DNA from: Oscheius sp. JU75
Taxonomy: Eukaryota > Nematoda > Chromadorea > Rhabditida > Rhabditidae
Length of the DNA: 64,000 bases
Direction: 5' to 3'
NCBI GenBank assembly: GCA_037178855.1
Contig: JASJZC010000002.1
Span: forward strand, 1,984,001 to 2,048,000
Shown here in pieces: positions 1 through 10,953 of the stretch. Under the pieces are notes generated by a model. That model was given only the letters and a program-made list of their open reading frames with translations. It was not told the DNA's origin and made no database searches. The first letter of the stretch is position 1. Each line of letters begins with the position of its first letter. Both the position numbers and the translations under genes were made by a program.

Positions 1-362
1 CGACCTCGCACATCTTGGGAGCTGACAGTTCGAGATCCGTCCTTCTTTTGGAGTTGTCCGATCGCAGGAGTCGATATGTCCTCGAAGAGTCGCTTGGACG
101 CAAGCGTCTGGTGGTACCGGTTAAGCAGATTCTTCTCAATATCCGAAGCAATGGCTATGCGCAGTGACTTGTTCGTTTGGACCAGTTGGAGACGTGATGG
201 AATGTCAGCCTTGGGCAGTAGAACTCGTCGTTGGTCGAAAAGGTCTCTTGTGTTGGCTGAGAGCCTTTCTGCGCGTGGGATCCTTTCCGTAGCCACAGCA
301 CGGGCTTCATCAAAGACTTCGCGAATGCCACGGTACTGGATAGTTGGATCGGGGTCCTCCAT
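1..362 (-). CDS. Partial non-LTR (RTE-like) retrotransposon ORF, runs off left edge
   Basis: From an ATG at 362 the minus strand stays open for 120 codons to the window edge. The product is basic and rich in Arg, Leu and Glu (begins MEDPDPTIQYRG; later LSANTRDLFDQRR and LLNRYHQTLASK). This resembles the linker between the endonuclease and reverse transcriptase of nematode RTE-type elements, where an 'L-S-x-x-T-R-x-L-x-x-x-R-R' pattern is usual. No catalytic motif falls inside the window, so the assignment rests on this linker and on an RTE-like RT fragment at 4496-5490. It could instead be an unrelated host exon. Open reading frame: seen. Family: inferred. Confidence 0.4.
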   Translation of the reverse strand, partial: MEDPDPTIQYRGIREVFDEARAVATERIPRAERLSANTRDLFDQRRVLLPKADIPSRLQLVQTNKSLRIAIASDIEKNLLNRYHQTLASKRLFEDISTPAIGQLQKKDGSRTVSSQDVRG

Positions 363-1050
363 TGCTTCTCTTCTCTTCTGGATGCCATGACGGAAGAAAG
401 GCCAATTCAGGGCTTTTAGGGGAGGATAATCCTAGCTGCCAAAAATGAGGCGAAATGAGAAAGGGACCTTTTATGAGAAGACAGGGCTTTTAGGGGAGAG
501 GGTTTGGCAATGAGTTCGGAGATCACAAACGTAAGCTGAGAAACACAATGTGGGGGGCAATAATGATGATGAAGGTCAGAGAAATCTGATAAGAGATCTC
601 ATCTGGTAGGTTTCTCATGGACATGAAACACTATTTAGATAAGCGAGTCCTGATAAAGCTGTGCATTATGCAACTTTGTGGTAATATGGCAAGTTCTTTG
701 CTCTATCCGAACAGGTAGTCAGCAGTTATGGATTTCCCGGTTACAGTAAGGACTCTGTGGCATACCTGGGGAGAATGACCTGCCCTGCTGTATTTCTGTG
801 CGGCTCTTTCTGATCAAGCTTGTGGTCTCCGCAAAACCGTCCAACTGAATTACAGAATCGTCGGTAGATACTCAGATACACAGGGTTACCTTGAACTCTG
901 TAGACCTGCGGAAGAGAAAATAACTGCTCAACAATCTTCACCTTTAGTATTTTTGCCACGGTCTAGCTTCGTCAACTGTTCCGTCTATTGTGGCACTCAT
1001 GAACCTACGACATAGAGACAGAGAGACAGATAGATCGAAGCAGTGATAGA
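363..1050. other. Non-coding stretch with a dispersed repeat
   Basis: I see no supportable gene here. Bases around 414-545 carry a motif (agggcttttaggggagga, then ctagctgccaaaaatgag) that recurs at about 6417-6520, so this is part of a dispersed repeat. The rest has stops in all frames and no convincing splice-linked exons. Confidence 0.5.
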
Positions 1051-1182
1051 CTAACGCTGCAATATGAACCAGCAGAAACCATCTGTATGTTTCACAGCTC
1101 TAGATGACCATTTGAAAATAGAGTAGATACCAAGACCAGAAACTGGGATACCGATGTATCTCACAATTCGCATGACTGCCAT
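1051..1182 (-). pseudogene. Fragment of a Str-superfamily chemoreceptor first exon
   Basis: A 43-codon minus-strand reading frame aligns by eye with the first exon of the intact chemoreceptor at 42848-43032. Shared features are a hydrophobic segment (here IGIPVSGLGIYSIF), then K-x-S-S-R-A, then two or three polar residues and an aromatic W-F pair. It ends in a TAG at 1051 with no donor site at the expected place, and no second exon with the expected hydrophobic segments was found to its left. It therefore looks like a truncated relic of a GPCR gene of the same family. The match is short and judged by eye. Confidence 0.45.
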
Positions 1183-1550
1183 ATACGGGGTTGAGTCAAA
1201 AATACCACAGCTAGCTTTGGTATCATACATCTTCTAATGAAAAAAATGTAATCTAGAATATTCATTGCGGGGTGTGATTGCACTGAATTTTTGAATTTTC
1301 GGAATGTGGAGCAATTTTAGACCAGGTGCTATATGCGAGAGTGGATAGGTATTTTTTCTCATCGATGCGAGGAAATTAGACGGAATGTTCGTGAATTACA
1401 GAAGTTGGCTATACTTTTCTTGTCGAGTTCTTTTAAACTCAGTTGTCTAATACTTCACCAACTAGGAAGGCCCGAACGAGCCTTCCTAGTCGGGGGTAGT
1501 TTGTTCAATTCGAAACAAATATACAATGGTTCAATTGGACGGAAGAATGT

Positions 1551-4298
1551 TCATACGAGGCAGCAGACTGGAGCATTGCGAGCCGCGTTGATCAGGCTCT
1601 TCACGATTCTTTCTTCTGTATCTTCAATGTTTTTGTATTCCTGAATTTCTATAATCGGATCATCTTCTCTTGAAGCAGCAAACCATTTGATACAAGCGAG
1701 TCTCAGTACAAGTGAGTCTCAGTCCCACGTGAGGAAGATAGTCCCAAAGAAGCTTATCTTTCTGAAAAATCGAGTTTATACAGTTATGCATCTGAAAATT
1801 CAGCAAGGACAAACTAAAAAAAGAGAACCTACCGATTTATTAGTAGTAAACTCCAAAAGGGCAATATTTTCTTTGCTTTTGCAGAAACCTCGAAACTGCT
1901 CGAAATATCGGTCAAATTTCAGGTAAGAATTATTTCGGCCGAAAGTTTGTTCCATAATACAAATTAGATGAAATTCTTCTTTTTTATATATTTTTAACGT
2001 GTCCGTAGTGTCATCCCAAAGGATGAAATTGAAGCGTTCTCCATCAACCACCACAGTTTTAGTAGTGTACTCAACTAAGACGTTTAAAATTGATTGAAGT
2101 TGCCGAAAATCTCCGATAAACAGGATGTTTCGTGTTGGGACAGGATACAGCTTCCTCTGATCTTTAACAGTTGGAAAACTTGTGGCGTCTCTTCCTGGAT
2201 ATGGCATATTCAGTATCTCTTCACATTGCCTCATGAAAGAGCCTAATCCTTCGCTATAGTTGGCGATGACAATGAAACAGTCGCCTCCTTCCACAGAAAT
2301 CAGCGAGAATTCGGTACCGTTCTCCGAAAAATATTTTCTTCTACTATTTCGTATCTCCTGTTCCAGGAGCAATCGGTTCTGTTCGCTGAAGTTACGGGGA
2401 GCGAAGATGTGCATCGGACACTTTTGCAGCTCGTCATCGTGGTAGTTGCTCTTTGTGATCTTGTTGACAAAGTATTTTCGAAAGAAGGTGCCTTTTTTGT
2501 ACAAATGTCTGTTTTGCAGGTAATAGGAGCGGTGATTAGCCAAATACTGCTTGAACTTTTCCATTTCTTTCTTAAAATCGGAATATTCCATCTTCCTGAA
2601 GAAATCCATGAGACGATAGCGGAAGGAATAAAAACGAATGTTCTCCAACGCGATATACCATCGAGCTGTTTCCGCAAACTTTTCGATGGATGAACGTGAT
2701 TTTGGATCTCGGCTCCAGCCTCTGAAAGTCAGATTTGTACGAAGACTGATAGAAAGAATGAAAACTGACTTTTCTATCAAGTCCTGTAGTACCTTGTTAA
2801 CATAAATTGAACCATCGGATTTGAATTCAGGTCGTCCATTGATCAAATCCTTATCAGAAATAGCGTGTTCATGTGGGACTCTGAAATAAATAATCACCAG
2901 AGGTATAGCTTGTGCCAACTTGGCTCAAGATTAGACTCGAGCCTGAGACTCACCTCCTCTCAATCATTTCCCAGCATGTTATGGCAAAAGCAAAGATATC
3001 TCCAGCTTTTTTGAATCTTCCGTCTTCGATAATTTCAGGAGCCATGTACTTTTTCGTACCGCATCTATAAATTCAGCTTACAAGCTCAGTTTGCATCGAA
3101 TGCGGGATGTTTGGATCACATGTTCGATCCCTACCGTAGCACAGTCTTCCATTCTTCCTTGGTTCGATAAACTGGTGCAACAGAGGCGTATTTAGAACGG
3201 GTTGGGCAGCTTTGAAACGTTATGCAGCACGATCTGAATCCTCCGCAATGGTCGGCGTCGCAATACCCTGCCGGAGCTTGACTCATAGAGCTCTTCAAGG
3301 AGCCCCATGGATTTGAAACATAACCTTTAACTGCGCCAATTATTCTTTTTAAATTCCGCATTGTGAAGAGTCGATTCAATTTTTAAACTGTGTATAACCT
3401 CAGTAATTTCGATGTCATAGCTCTACCAAGTACTGTCTCGGTCAGATTTTGGTTGGTATTGAATGCTGTACTGATTAGAATTCTAGCTACGAGAGGTTAC
3501 AATTGAAAATTCTCTAAACACTCACGGCCCAGTTTTCAGAGTAGAAGCGGTAATGTCGCGAGCCAAGCCAAAATCTGATATCTTCACGGCGTGGATGTTT
3601 TTTCCCAGTAGAATGCTGTAACAACCAGTATCAATAAGTAATTTGAATATAATACTTTTGTGGTTTGATATCTCTGTGGATGATTCCTGCATCGTGGAGT
3701 GTTTTAATTCCACACGCTGCATGATGCATCCACAGAAGAATTGTGTTGGTCCCGTAGTTCAACCGGTTTTCTTTGAATTTGCCTTTACTATGAATTGCTA
3801 AATGATCTGCTCGGGTCGGCAGAAGTTCTACAGTACCATCATGTAAACTTCCGAGCTCCATGTATTCCATCATGTAGCCAACGCTTCGACCGTTTTCCAA
3901 TAACAGACCATGCATCCTGACAATATTCTCGGAATCTGACAGCTGGAAGCAGGTAAGCTCATCTTTTTTATCTCACTTTTATTAAAAACTTCGCCTCTTT
4001 TAAATTATTTTCCTGAAACGACCGACCAATTCTCTTCAAAGCAACCGTTCTGAATGGATGTGAAAAACCCTCTACATAGTGCAAAACCTCTCTAGTTCTT
4101 TCGAATAGGCCTTGTAAACATCGCCTTCATCACCACATCCTAAAAACTCCTTGTCATTGAAGGATAAATAGTCGAACTTTGCGATCTCTAAAATTGAATC
4201 TCAAAATAAAAGCAGCGTTGCATCAATCAGCTTATTGGTTCGAAGGCGAGAGAATTGCACTTGCATCACTTACCAGCATCGTCCAAAAGAGTACTCAT
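1551..4298 (-). CDS. TKL-like protein kinase with unknown C-terminal domain (family member K1)
   Basis: Eleven exons join in frame to 604 aa: 4298-4274, 4187-4088, 4049-3977, 3942-3837, 3797-3656, 3615-3526, 3064-2954, 2880-2770, 2721-1833, 1761-1684, 1640-1551. Start MSTLLDDA lies on a 25-nt first exon. Kinase landmarks are complete: Gly-rich loop LGCGDEGDVYKA, VALK lysine, alpha-C Glu (KEAKFLIK), HRDIKPQK, ISDFGLARD, MAPEI and GDIFAFAITCWEMI. The kinase should transfer ATP phosphate to Ser/Thr substrates (family knowledge). No signal peptide or membrane helix is obvious, so a cytosolic protein is inferred. The single large exon then encodes a roughly 300-residue domain shared with K2b, K3 and K5 (landmarks ISVEGGDCF, MPYPGRDATSFPTVK, DGERFNF, ENIALLEFT). 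I do not recognise this domain. The gene ends with a short helix-like tail (SLINAARNAP). Confidence 0.85.
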
Positions 4299-4495
4299 GT
4301 CGACAGAAAATTGTCACAGCTGGAAGAAACACGAAAAGAAGGGGAGAAGCGGTCAATAGCTCATGCCAACAGAAGGAGCGTGCGTAAAAAGATAAGAGCT
4401 GTGATTAACACAGCATGCTTGACTTGAATTAATTCACACCCGTGCAGCAAGAGATAATGAAAAAATCTTTTTAAATTGTTCTCGCGTCTCTGTCT

Positions 4496-5490
4496 GTGTG
4501 TGTGTCTGAAGCCATTATGGGATTATACCGATATCAAGCGCCTGTTCTACACAACGATGATGCAGTTCCGAAAGTCCTAAGATGTGAAGTGGAAAAGGCG
4601 ATATCAAAACTGAAGAGAGGCAAAACACCTGGAAAGGACCATATTACGACAGACATGCTCATCTGGTGCAAGGAAAACGTGTCTCAACCGCTGGCAGACA
4701 TTTTGAATCGGATTCTCGAACACGAAACTACTATATGAGTTTTTTTCTTGATAGTATCACTGCTGATCAAAAAGGGAGACCCAATGAGCATAAAAAAACT
4801 ACAGGCGTATTGCACTCCTGTCGGTGATTTTCAAAATCTTCAGTTCACTATCACGAATACAGAGAACTTTGGATGAAAATCATGCTCCAGAGCAAGCGGG
4901 ATTCAGGTAGTCTTTTTCAACGGTTGACCACTTGCAAGTTATGAACGAGCTGATTGAAAGAGCAGTCATATACAACTCCCCGCTCTTCATCGGTTTCATC
5001 GACTACTCCAAAGCATTTGACTCCATTGAGCACGGAGCTCTTTGGAATGCTCTAAATTGACAAGGTGTTCCCGCCAAGATCATCCGCGTACTACAGCTCA
5101 TTTGCAAAACAGCCAAGGTCAGTATACGAGTCTGTGGAAGCTGGTAGATATCGACATGCAAAGAGGAGAAGAACTCTAGATACAGAAGAAGCAGTAAAAA
5201 TACCTGACATAAGAAAGAAATTTTTCTATGAAAAAATGGACATGGGCAAACAAAATAGCTAATTGGAGCGACGAGAGATGGACGAAACGAATAGTCGAAT
5301 GGAGACCGTGGAGATATAGAAGGATGACAGGTCGACTGGAGACGAGATGGAGAGATGATTTCGCAGTACAAATGGGCGACACATGGACGAGTACAGCGAG
5401 GAGGAATCCTCATCGATGGAGAGCAAGCAGGACATACAAAAAATATATGATTATTGTGAATAAATCTAAATCTAAGCTAGCTTTAATGAA
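4496..5490 (+). pseudogene. Decayed RTE-type reverse transcriptase fragment
   Basis: The first 80 codons carry a strong RT signature: alternating hydrophobic residues with VEKAISKLKRGKTPGKDHI, the palm entry motif of RTE/LINE reverse transcriptases. Further motifs appear in shifted frames: an IKKGDP block near 4770, a QAGFR-like block near 4900 and an FIDYSKAFDS block (RT motif A) near 4990-5030. A last segment around 5280-5440 (VEWRPWRYRRMTGR, then RWRDDF and W) matches the C-terminal tail typical of RTE elements. The copy ends near an AT-rich 'aaatctaaatctaa' run at 5460-5475, as RTE 3' ends often do. Several frameshifts and stops make it inactive. It lies just upstream of K1 in the opposite orientation. 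Confidence 0.75.
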
Positions 5491-5715
5491 CTGACCAGCT
5501 GCCGATGGCAGCTTTGCATTCCGTTTGGTATTGATAACAGGCGCCTTCGCCGCTTCCCTAGTAACAAAAGTTGCCCCCACAGTCGACTCTTCACCTTGTC
5601 GCTTGACATGGAATGACTTGTCAGAATTTTTGATTATTAGTGTTGACATGCAATTGTGCGGACACCATAACAGACAGATGGACGGACGGACGGACACTAC
5701 TGCGCTTTGGTAAAG
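5483..5715. repeat. Dispersed repeat shared with about 51500-51690
   Basis: This stretch and 51500-51690 share a run of similar blocks in the same order: gcagctttgc/gcagcttcgc, aagttgcccc, cttgacaygaaatg and caattgtgcggacac followed by a gacagacagayggaygga tract. Shorter related pieces occur near 6700-6870 and 38290-38560. It is an old interspersed element with no coding potential that I can read. Confidence 0.6.
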
Positions 5716-5783
5716 AAAGATGTTGGGACACTGCTACTCTGTCTCTCTGTCCACTACCACGTGTATACTCTGTCCTCAAACGT

Positions 5784-6008
5784 TTATTTCTTTCGGCTTC
5801 GTAAATTTGTTACTTCTATTGAACCGTCCATTATTGGCTTGCACAACCAGTAGAGATCTAGACTGAGCCATAGGATCTGAACCGGAATTTCTTTGGACCA
5901 GCGCCGCTTCCTACCTTTTTTGAAGACCTTATAATAACAAACTACGGCACAGGTAAACAAGAAGGTGAAAATGGCTAGTAGAAGGGTGATCTTCTCCCCG
6001 AACTGCAT
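5784..6008 (-). CDS. Possible small single-pass membrane protein (hypothetical)
   Basis: A 74-aa minus-strand reading frame starts MQFGEKITLLLAIFTFLFT, which reads as one hydrophobic segment or signal anchor, followed by a basic KKGRKRRWSK stretch. A splice-acceptor-like tttcag lies 4 nt upstream of the ATG, which could serve spliced-leader trans-splicing. There is no recognised domain, and the surrounding region is repeat-rich, so this may be a chance ORF or a piece of an element (an upstream frame reads PCMAPPPGWPRTLF). Confidence 0.25.
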   Translation of the reverse strand: MQFGEKITLLLAIFTFLFTCAVVCYYKVFKKGRKRRWSKEIPVQILWLSLDLYWLCKPIMDGSIEVTNLRSRKK

Positions 6009-6416
6009 ACTTCTGAAACACTGGCTCTTTTTCGGGATATTGTGAATCCCCACGATTCTTGAACCGCTGAACAAGGTAAATTGTTGTTGAAGAGGGTTCT
6101 GGGCCAGCCGGGTGGCGGCGCCATGCAGGGAATCTCCGTCGTCTCTAAGAAACTTCCAGCTTTCTGATTTACAACTGCTTTGACGTCTATTTCGCTCTCT
6201 GTAAACAACTGATCTCTGTCATTCGTTTGGAACATCTGCGCCGTGAAGACTTTTTATGACTGGAATGACCCTTCGGCTGGAGGAAAATTTATTAGAGGGA
6301 AGCAAGGAGCACCAAACGTCACAATGAGGAAATAGGAAGGGACTGAGGTTTGGAGCAAGAGAAGAATGGAAACAAACATCAGTGAACAGAGTGCTTCGAG
6401 CTTAATGACAGGGGCA

Positions 6417-6880
6417 GGGCTTTTAGGGGAGGATGATCCTAGCTGCCAAAAAATGAGAGCACTTTGGTAATGGACGAAATGATGTTATGGCAGGGCTTTT
6501 AGGCAAGAGGTTAGGAAAATACAGAGACAGAGACACCGGTAAAGTAAGATAAGGTTTAACCGATCATAAGTCAAGAAGTTTTGCTTATACTGCTTACCCT
6601 GTTAGTCTATGACGTATCTGTGACGACCTGGCAGATAGGGCTTCAGACAGACACACACAGAGACTTTTGGGCATTTAGAACTAGGCCTTTTGGGTATTTA
6701 GCATTGGCGGCTGCGTCGCTTCGTAGTATCAAAAGACTGCGGCAAAAGTAAAGCTCTAGAGCGCATCCACAGTTGACTTGCCACCCAATATCAGCAATAA
6801 CTCCTTCTGGGCAACATAATCTGCTCGCCTTTGTTTGGTGGTCACGGACGGAGAGACAGACACCGTTGCGCTTTAGTAGT
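6417..6880. repeat. Dispersed repeats downstream of K2b
   Basis: Two repeat families are present. Bases 6417-6520 repeat the agggcttttaggggagga motif of 414-545. Bases about 6603-6670 (acgtatctgtgacgacctgg, then agggcttcagacag) recur at about 16790-16850 and 36815-36870. In each case the second repeat lies just beyond the 3' end of a kinase-family copy, so it travelled with the duplicated block. No gene is seen. Confidence 0.65.
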
Positions 6881-6896
6881 AGACAGATTTATGTGA

Positions 6897-9800
6897 TTAC
6901 AGATAAACAACGGAAGCATTCCGAGCCGCCTTAATAAGCTCCATCATGATTGCATTCTTCTCCTGTTCACCATCTTGATCCTGTAATAAATAGTTTTATT
7001 CATGCACACTACTTTCGAGAAGTTCAAGAGCGCCAAACTTTTTTGTCTACTTTCGGTAACTCGGCATTATTGCAAGAAAGGTCAACGGTAAAAGGTTCTT
7101 CCAAAACGCGAAGCTTATGACTTACCTCGTCGTACTTAAGTCTCAGTCCTACATGAGTAAGATTGTCCTGGAGGAGCATGTGCTTCTGAAAAACCATGGT
7201 TTTTGAGCTCGCGAAAAAAGAGCACTCACAGTGTTCTCATTAGTAAACTCCAACAACGCAAGATTCTCCTTATTATTCTTGCAGTATTCTCTGAATCGAC
7301 TATAACTTGCTTCAAACTTTGGGTAGTTGGCGGGATCATCTTGATGTTCCATGGTGTTTTCGACAATGCAAAGTAGGTGGAACTCTTTGTTCTCCACCGT
7401 GGTATCTTTTTTCCAGTCTTCGAAAACATCTTCAGTATTTCCTGGTTCAAATTTGAAGAAGTTGAAACGTTCTCCATTAATCACCGTCATTCCACGATCA
7501 TCATTATAGAATTGACGACAACTTGTGAATTCCCAAAAAGCCGGCAAGTTTCCGATCATGGCAATAGTTCGAGTAGGTATATAGCAGAGCTGTCTGTCTT
7601 CTTTCACCGTCGGAAAACTGCTGGCTCCTTTTCCAGGATATGGCATTTCCAAAATCTTTTGGATACGATCATTGCCGTGCACTCCATCGCTATACTTTGC
7701 GCTCACAGCGAAACAGTCTCCACCTTCTACGGTGACTCGTAGAAAATCCAAATTGTCGTCGGATCCTTGTTTTTTAGAATTCCGCGCATCTGTCATCCAA
7801 TGTCGTATCGTTGTTTCCAAGGCTGCCTTGTTCTTCTCACTGAATCCAGGAGGGACAAAGATATACATGGAAAATTTCTCCTTCTGAGATGTATCGTAAT
7901 AGTTTGTCTGTTTCATTTTGTCGACAATATCTTGGATGAAGCCTGCTCTTTCATAGTAGTGCTTGTTTTGCTCACAGTAGACACGATGATCGGACCAATA
8001 GCTCTTGAAGCTTTGCATTTCTTTCTCGTATTCAGCCTTTGTCATCTTGCTGAAGAAATCCTCCAGACAGTTTTGAAATAAGACTGGATTTAGCCGGGAA
8101 GTCTTGGTAGCGAGAAAATACTTAATGGTTTCCACAAACTTCTCAATAGGTGGTCGCGCTTTTGGATTTTCGTCCCTGCCTCTAGAACACAATATTTGCT
8201 AATAGTTAATCCCCAACTTACTGTTCAATCAACTGTTCCAGTTCATATGGCACAGCAATGTGATTGTATTCGAATTTGTTAAGATCAGCGTTATCAATAG
8301 TAATAGATTTAAGATTTCCACGTGGAATTCTACAATAAAAGTTCATCTGAGAATGAACTGATGACTCACCGGCGTTCCAATATTTCCCAACAAGTGAAGG
8401 CAAATGCAAAAATGTCTGAAGGCGATTCATAGAGCATACTTCCATCTTTCAAGATTTCAGGTGCCATGTAGCGAAGAGTACCGTTTCTGAAAAACGTTAA
8501 ATGCGTGTTAGCAGCCACTATTCAAAAAAGAGAAGAAACTAATTTGGACACCGTACTTTTTACAATCAGCCTTTATATTCGACCATCTAAAAAAACGCCG
8601 CCCATGTGTACCATCTTGGCAACCGTCTTCATGCCTCTTTCTTCTCAAAAGTGTGTCACTCACTGGGATACTTTGTCGATTGAAATCGAAAATTATGCGT
8701 GTAAAATTTCATTTGGAAGGTGAAAGCATCGACAGGGTCAAAAACAATATCAGAGTTGGTCCCACTCGAGAGCAGAAGACAGCTTGAAGGATAACGCCTA
8801 CGATAAAACGATGTAGTGCAAAGAGCGGCTGGACACTCTTGATGAGCGAAAAGCGACAGGAATGGAAGAACATCAGATCAGCAATAGTCGAAGACTAGAT
8901 AAATGCAATAAATAGTAAATAGAGTTGACATGTCGGGCAGACGCCTCATGCAAATTGTAAAGGTAGGATAATGTTAAGTCTAAATGCATCATTTTGAGGA
9001 AAAATTATGAAAAAATCGCTTTTCATCCAAAATCGTAGTTTTCTGAGACAAGTAATGCTATCGCCCCCTCAAGTGATAGTTATAAACTCTGATTTCTTTG
9101 AACTGTGCCCTATTTCTACTCCTTTCTGTCAACCTATCTTTGCCCTTCCATCTCACTTCAAATTGCCCACATTTCCAGTCGCGCTACCGTGATAGAAGCA
9201 ACGTTCTCTCGTCACTACGAAATGATTAAATGGCAGCGTGCCAATTATGTTGTCCAGAAGTTGTGTTGTCAAGAAAAAATTATTGCCAATTTTGAATGGC
9301 AAACTAACTTTGGATGCGCTATAGAACTTGCTGCAGTGAAGTTGCTGTGAGTCTTTTGCTACTACGAAGCGGCGCAGCCCCAAGGCAAAAGTCATCGGAG
9401 ACGGCTGGTTTAGAACTAAATTTCAAAGCCGGGCACGGGCTGGAGCCATAGCTAGGCATGCCACATGGTTTTTTGGAAACGACTGAAGAAAATGTCTTAC
9501 GTGCTCGTGGTTTGGGGAGTGTCGACGTGAGGAAGGAGAGGATCCCTCTTAACATCGTCCAAGCTTGTCGCGAAACTGAAGTATCAGTAAGAAATACCAG
9601 CCGCAAAAATGCAATAGTTGATTTATTTTTTGCATCATTACAGCCGATAGGCAGATAAGCGATATTGTAATTATCGGTAAAAGGATTGATACCACCCTGT
9701 CATGAGAAATGACGCATGCATCTATTGTTTTTGCGCTGAAACAGTATTTCTTACGTTCCAGTGGACGTGATCTTTACGTCATCCAAGCTCTTCCCGAACA

Positions 9801-10385
9801 ACAGGCTGAAACTGTTGTAGTAAAACACGGTAACTTGGCAAAGTATACTTCCCCGGCTTGATGTCTCTATGCAAAATTCCGTTCCCGTGGAGCCATTGGA
9901 TTCCACATGCTGCGTTATGCATATATTTAAGAACTCTGCCAAGTCCATATGTTAAGGGCTTATTTTCAAAAAACCCTTTACTATGGATTGCTAAAAAGAT
10001 CAAATTTCGAAACAAACTTAATAATCTACCATCGTACAGGCTTCCAATATGTTTATATTCTGGAATAAGCGCACGGACATGTCCGTTTATTCTGAGGCTA
10101 TAAAGTTTGTCTAAGCGTTCAGAATTAGACAGCTAAAATTGATTGGCTTAACTCTTGTCTTCACCTCACCATAGCCAACAAACGAGCTTCCATCCCATCG
10201 CCTTTTCTGAACGCTTGACCATGAAACAATTCCAATGCTGCTGTCCTAAAGAAAATTCCTGAGACTTCTCTGACGTCAATTACCTTTTCAGTCGAGCAGA
10301 GTAAGCTTTGACAGCAAGGCTTTCTCCTCCTGTTGCTAAAAAAAATCTGTTTCTTTGAGGTCTGACTGATCATAGTTTTCCACCC
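6897..10385 (-). pseudogene. Kinase+CTD family member K2b: degenerate kinase, intact CTD
   Basis: This is the closest paralogue of K3 (16866-20200), with the same exon order. The kinase half has three lesions. The N-lobe exon (10385 down to about 10282) needs a 1-nt frame change inside a T8 run near 10345. The ATP-binding VALK lysine is replaced (AALE). The DFG motif and start of the activation loop are missing through an in-frame deletion of about 45 nt relative to K3 (exon ending near 9754). The HRDIKPGK loop (about 9860) and the MAPEI exon (8391-8488) remain. The CTD exon 8181-7230 is fully open, the same length as in K3, and carries TVEGGDCF, MPYPGKGASSFPTVK, INGERFNFFKF and ENLALLEFT. 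Two short 3' exons end at a stop at 6897. A 1.2-kb intron (about 8489-9753) separates the kinase halves. Pseudogene or catalytically dead protein: the frame break in the T run needs checking. Confidence 0.7.
8489..9753. repeat. Large intron of K2b, paralogous to the K3 intron at 18461-19529
   Basis: The two introns share blocks in the same order: a cgccgcccatg / taccatcttggcaacc segment, a gaactctgatttctttga...ctactcctttctgtcaacct segment, a caagtttc..tgaaatatcagtaagagatacc segment, and a gcgatattgtaattatcggt segment followed by a catgagaaatgacgcatgc box. They were therefore already present before the block duplicated. No exon is supported inside. Confidence 0.65.
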
Positions 10386-10470
10386 CTGGAGTGCAATGGT
10401 CATGTATCGTTAGATAATTTTCGTTGCTGTACAATTAACTGGAGATGACACGGTTTTACAAATGTATCTG

Positions 10471-10490
10471 TCTGACTTTCTGTCAAGCTA
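10471..10490. other. Unoccupied paralogue of the retrotransposon insertion site
   Basis: The sequence reads gactttctgtcaagctagg. The flanks of the retrotransposon at 20294-28580 read gactctct on the left and ctctgtcaagctaggg on the right. Removing the element and one CTCT copy gives nearly the same sequence, so this is the empty site in the duplicated block. Confidence 0.8.
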
Positions 10491-10953
10491 GGTTGGGACA
10501 TAGTGTCTTTGGGAGAACGTTTCTTCTACTATGGTAGTCTCTCTACTACTAAAGCGCAATGGTGTCTGTCGATCCGTCCATCACTACGAAACGAGAGCGA
10601 GCAAATTACTGTGTTGTTGCAGCAGTTATTGCGAGTATTAACTTTGGATTTTCAAAGTGAAAACGCTGGAAGACTTTTGTTATTGTGAAGCGGCGCATCC
10701 GCCAATGCTAACTGATGGTCAGGAACGACTACTTTGTACTTTGTAACAGTAGAATTTAGAGGTAACAAGTCGTTTAAGTCAGCATACCACGGCGCCCAAA
10801 ATCGGAAAAACGGCGTAAATGACCGGGTAACGCGGTCCCATTCAGGCTTAGTGCCGCTAAGTGCTTTGGCTTCGAGCTTTGTTTGTTTTTTTTGGCTTAG
10901 ACCTATGCCCAAATGACGGAAACTGGTAGAAATAGGAAAGTAATACCACCCGT

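Noticed and set aside
10652-10912. Minus-strand ORF with a paralogue at 28434-28727
   Set aside because: The two copies share sequence only through the block duplication, have different frames and lengths, and the second runs into the LTR. No conserved protein.
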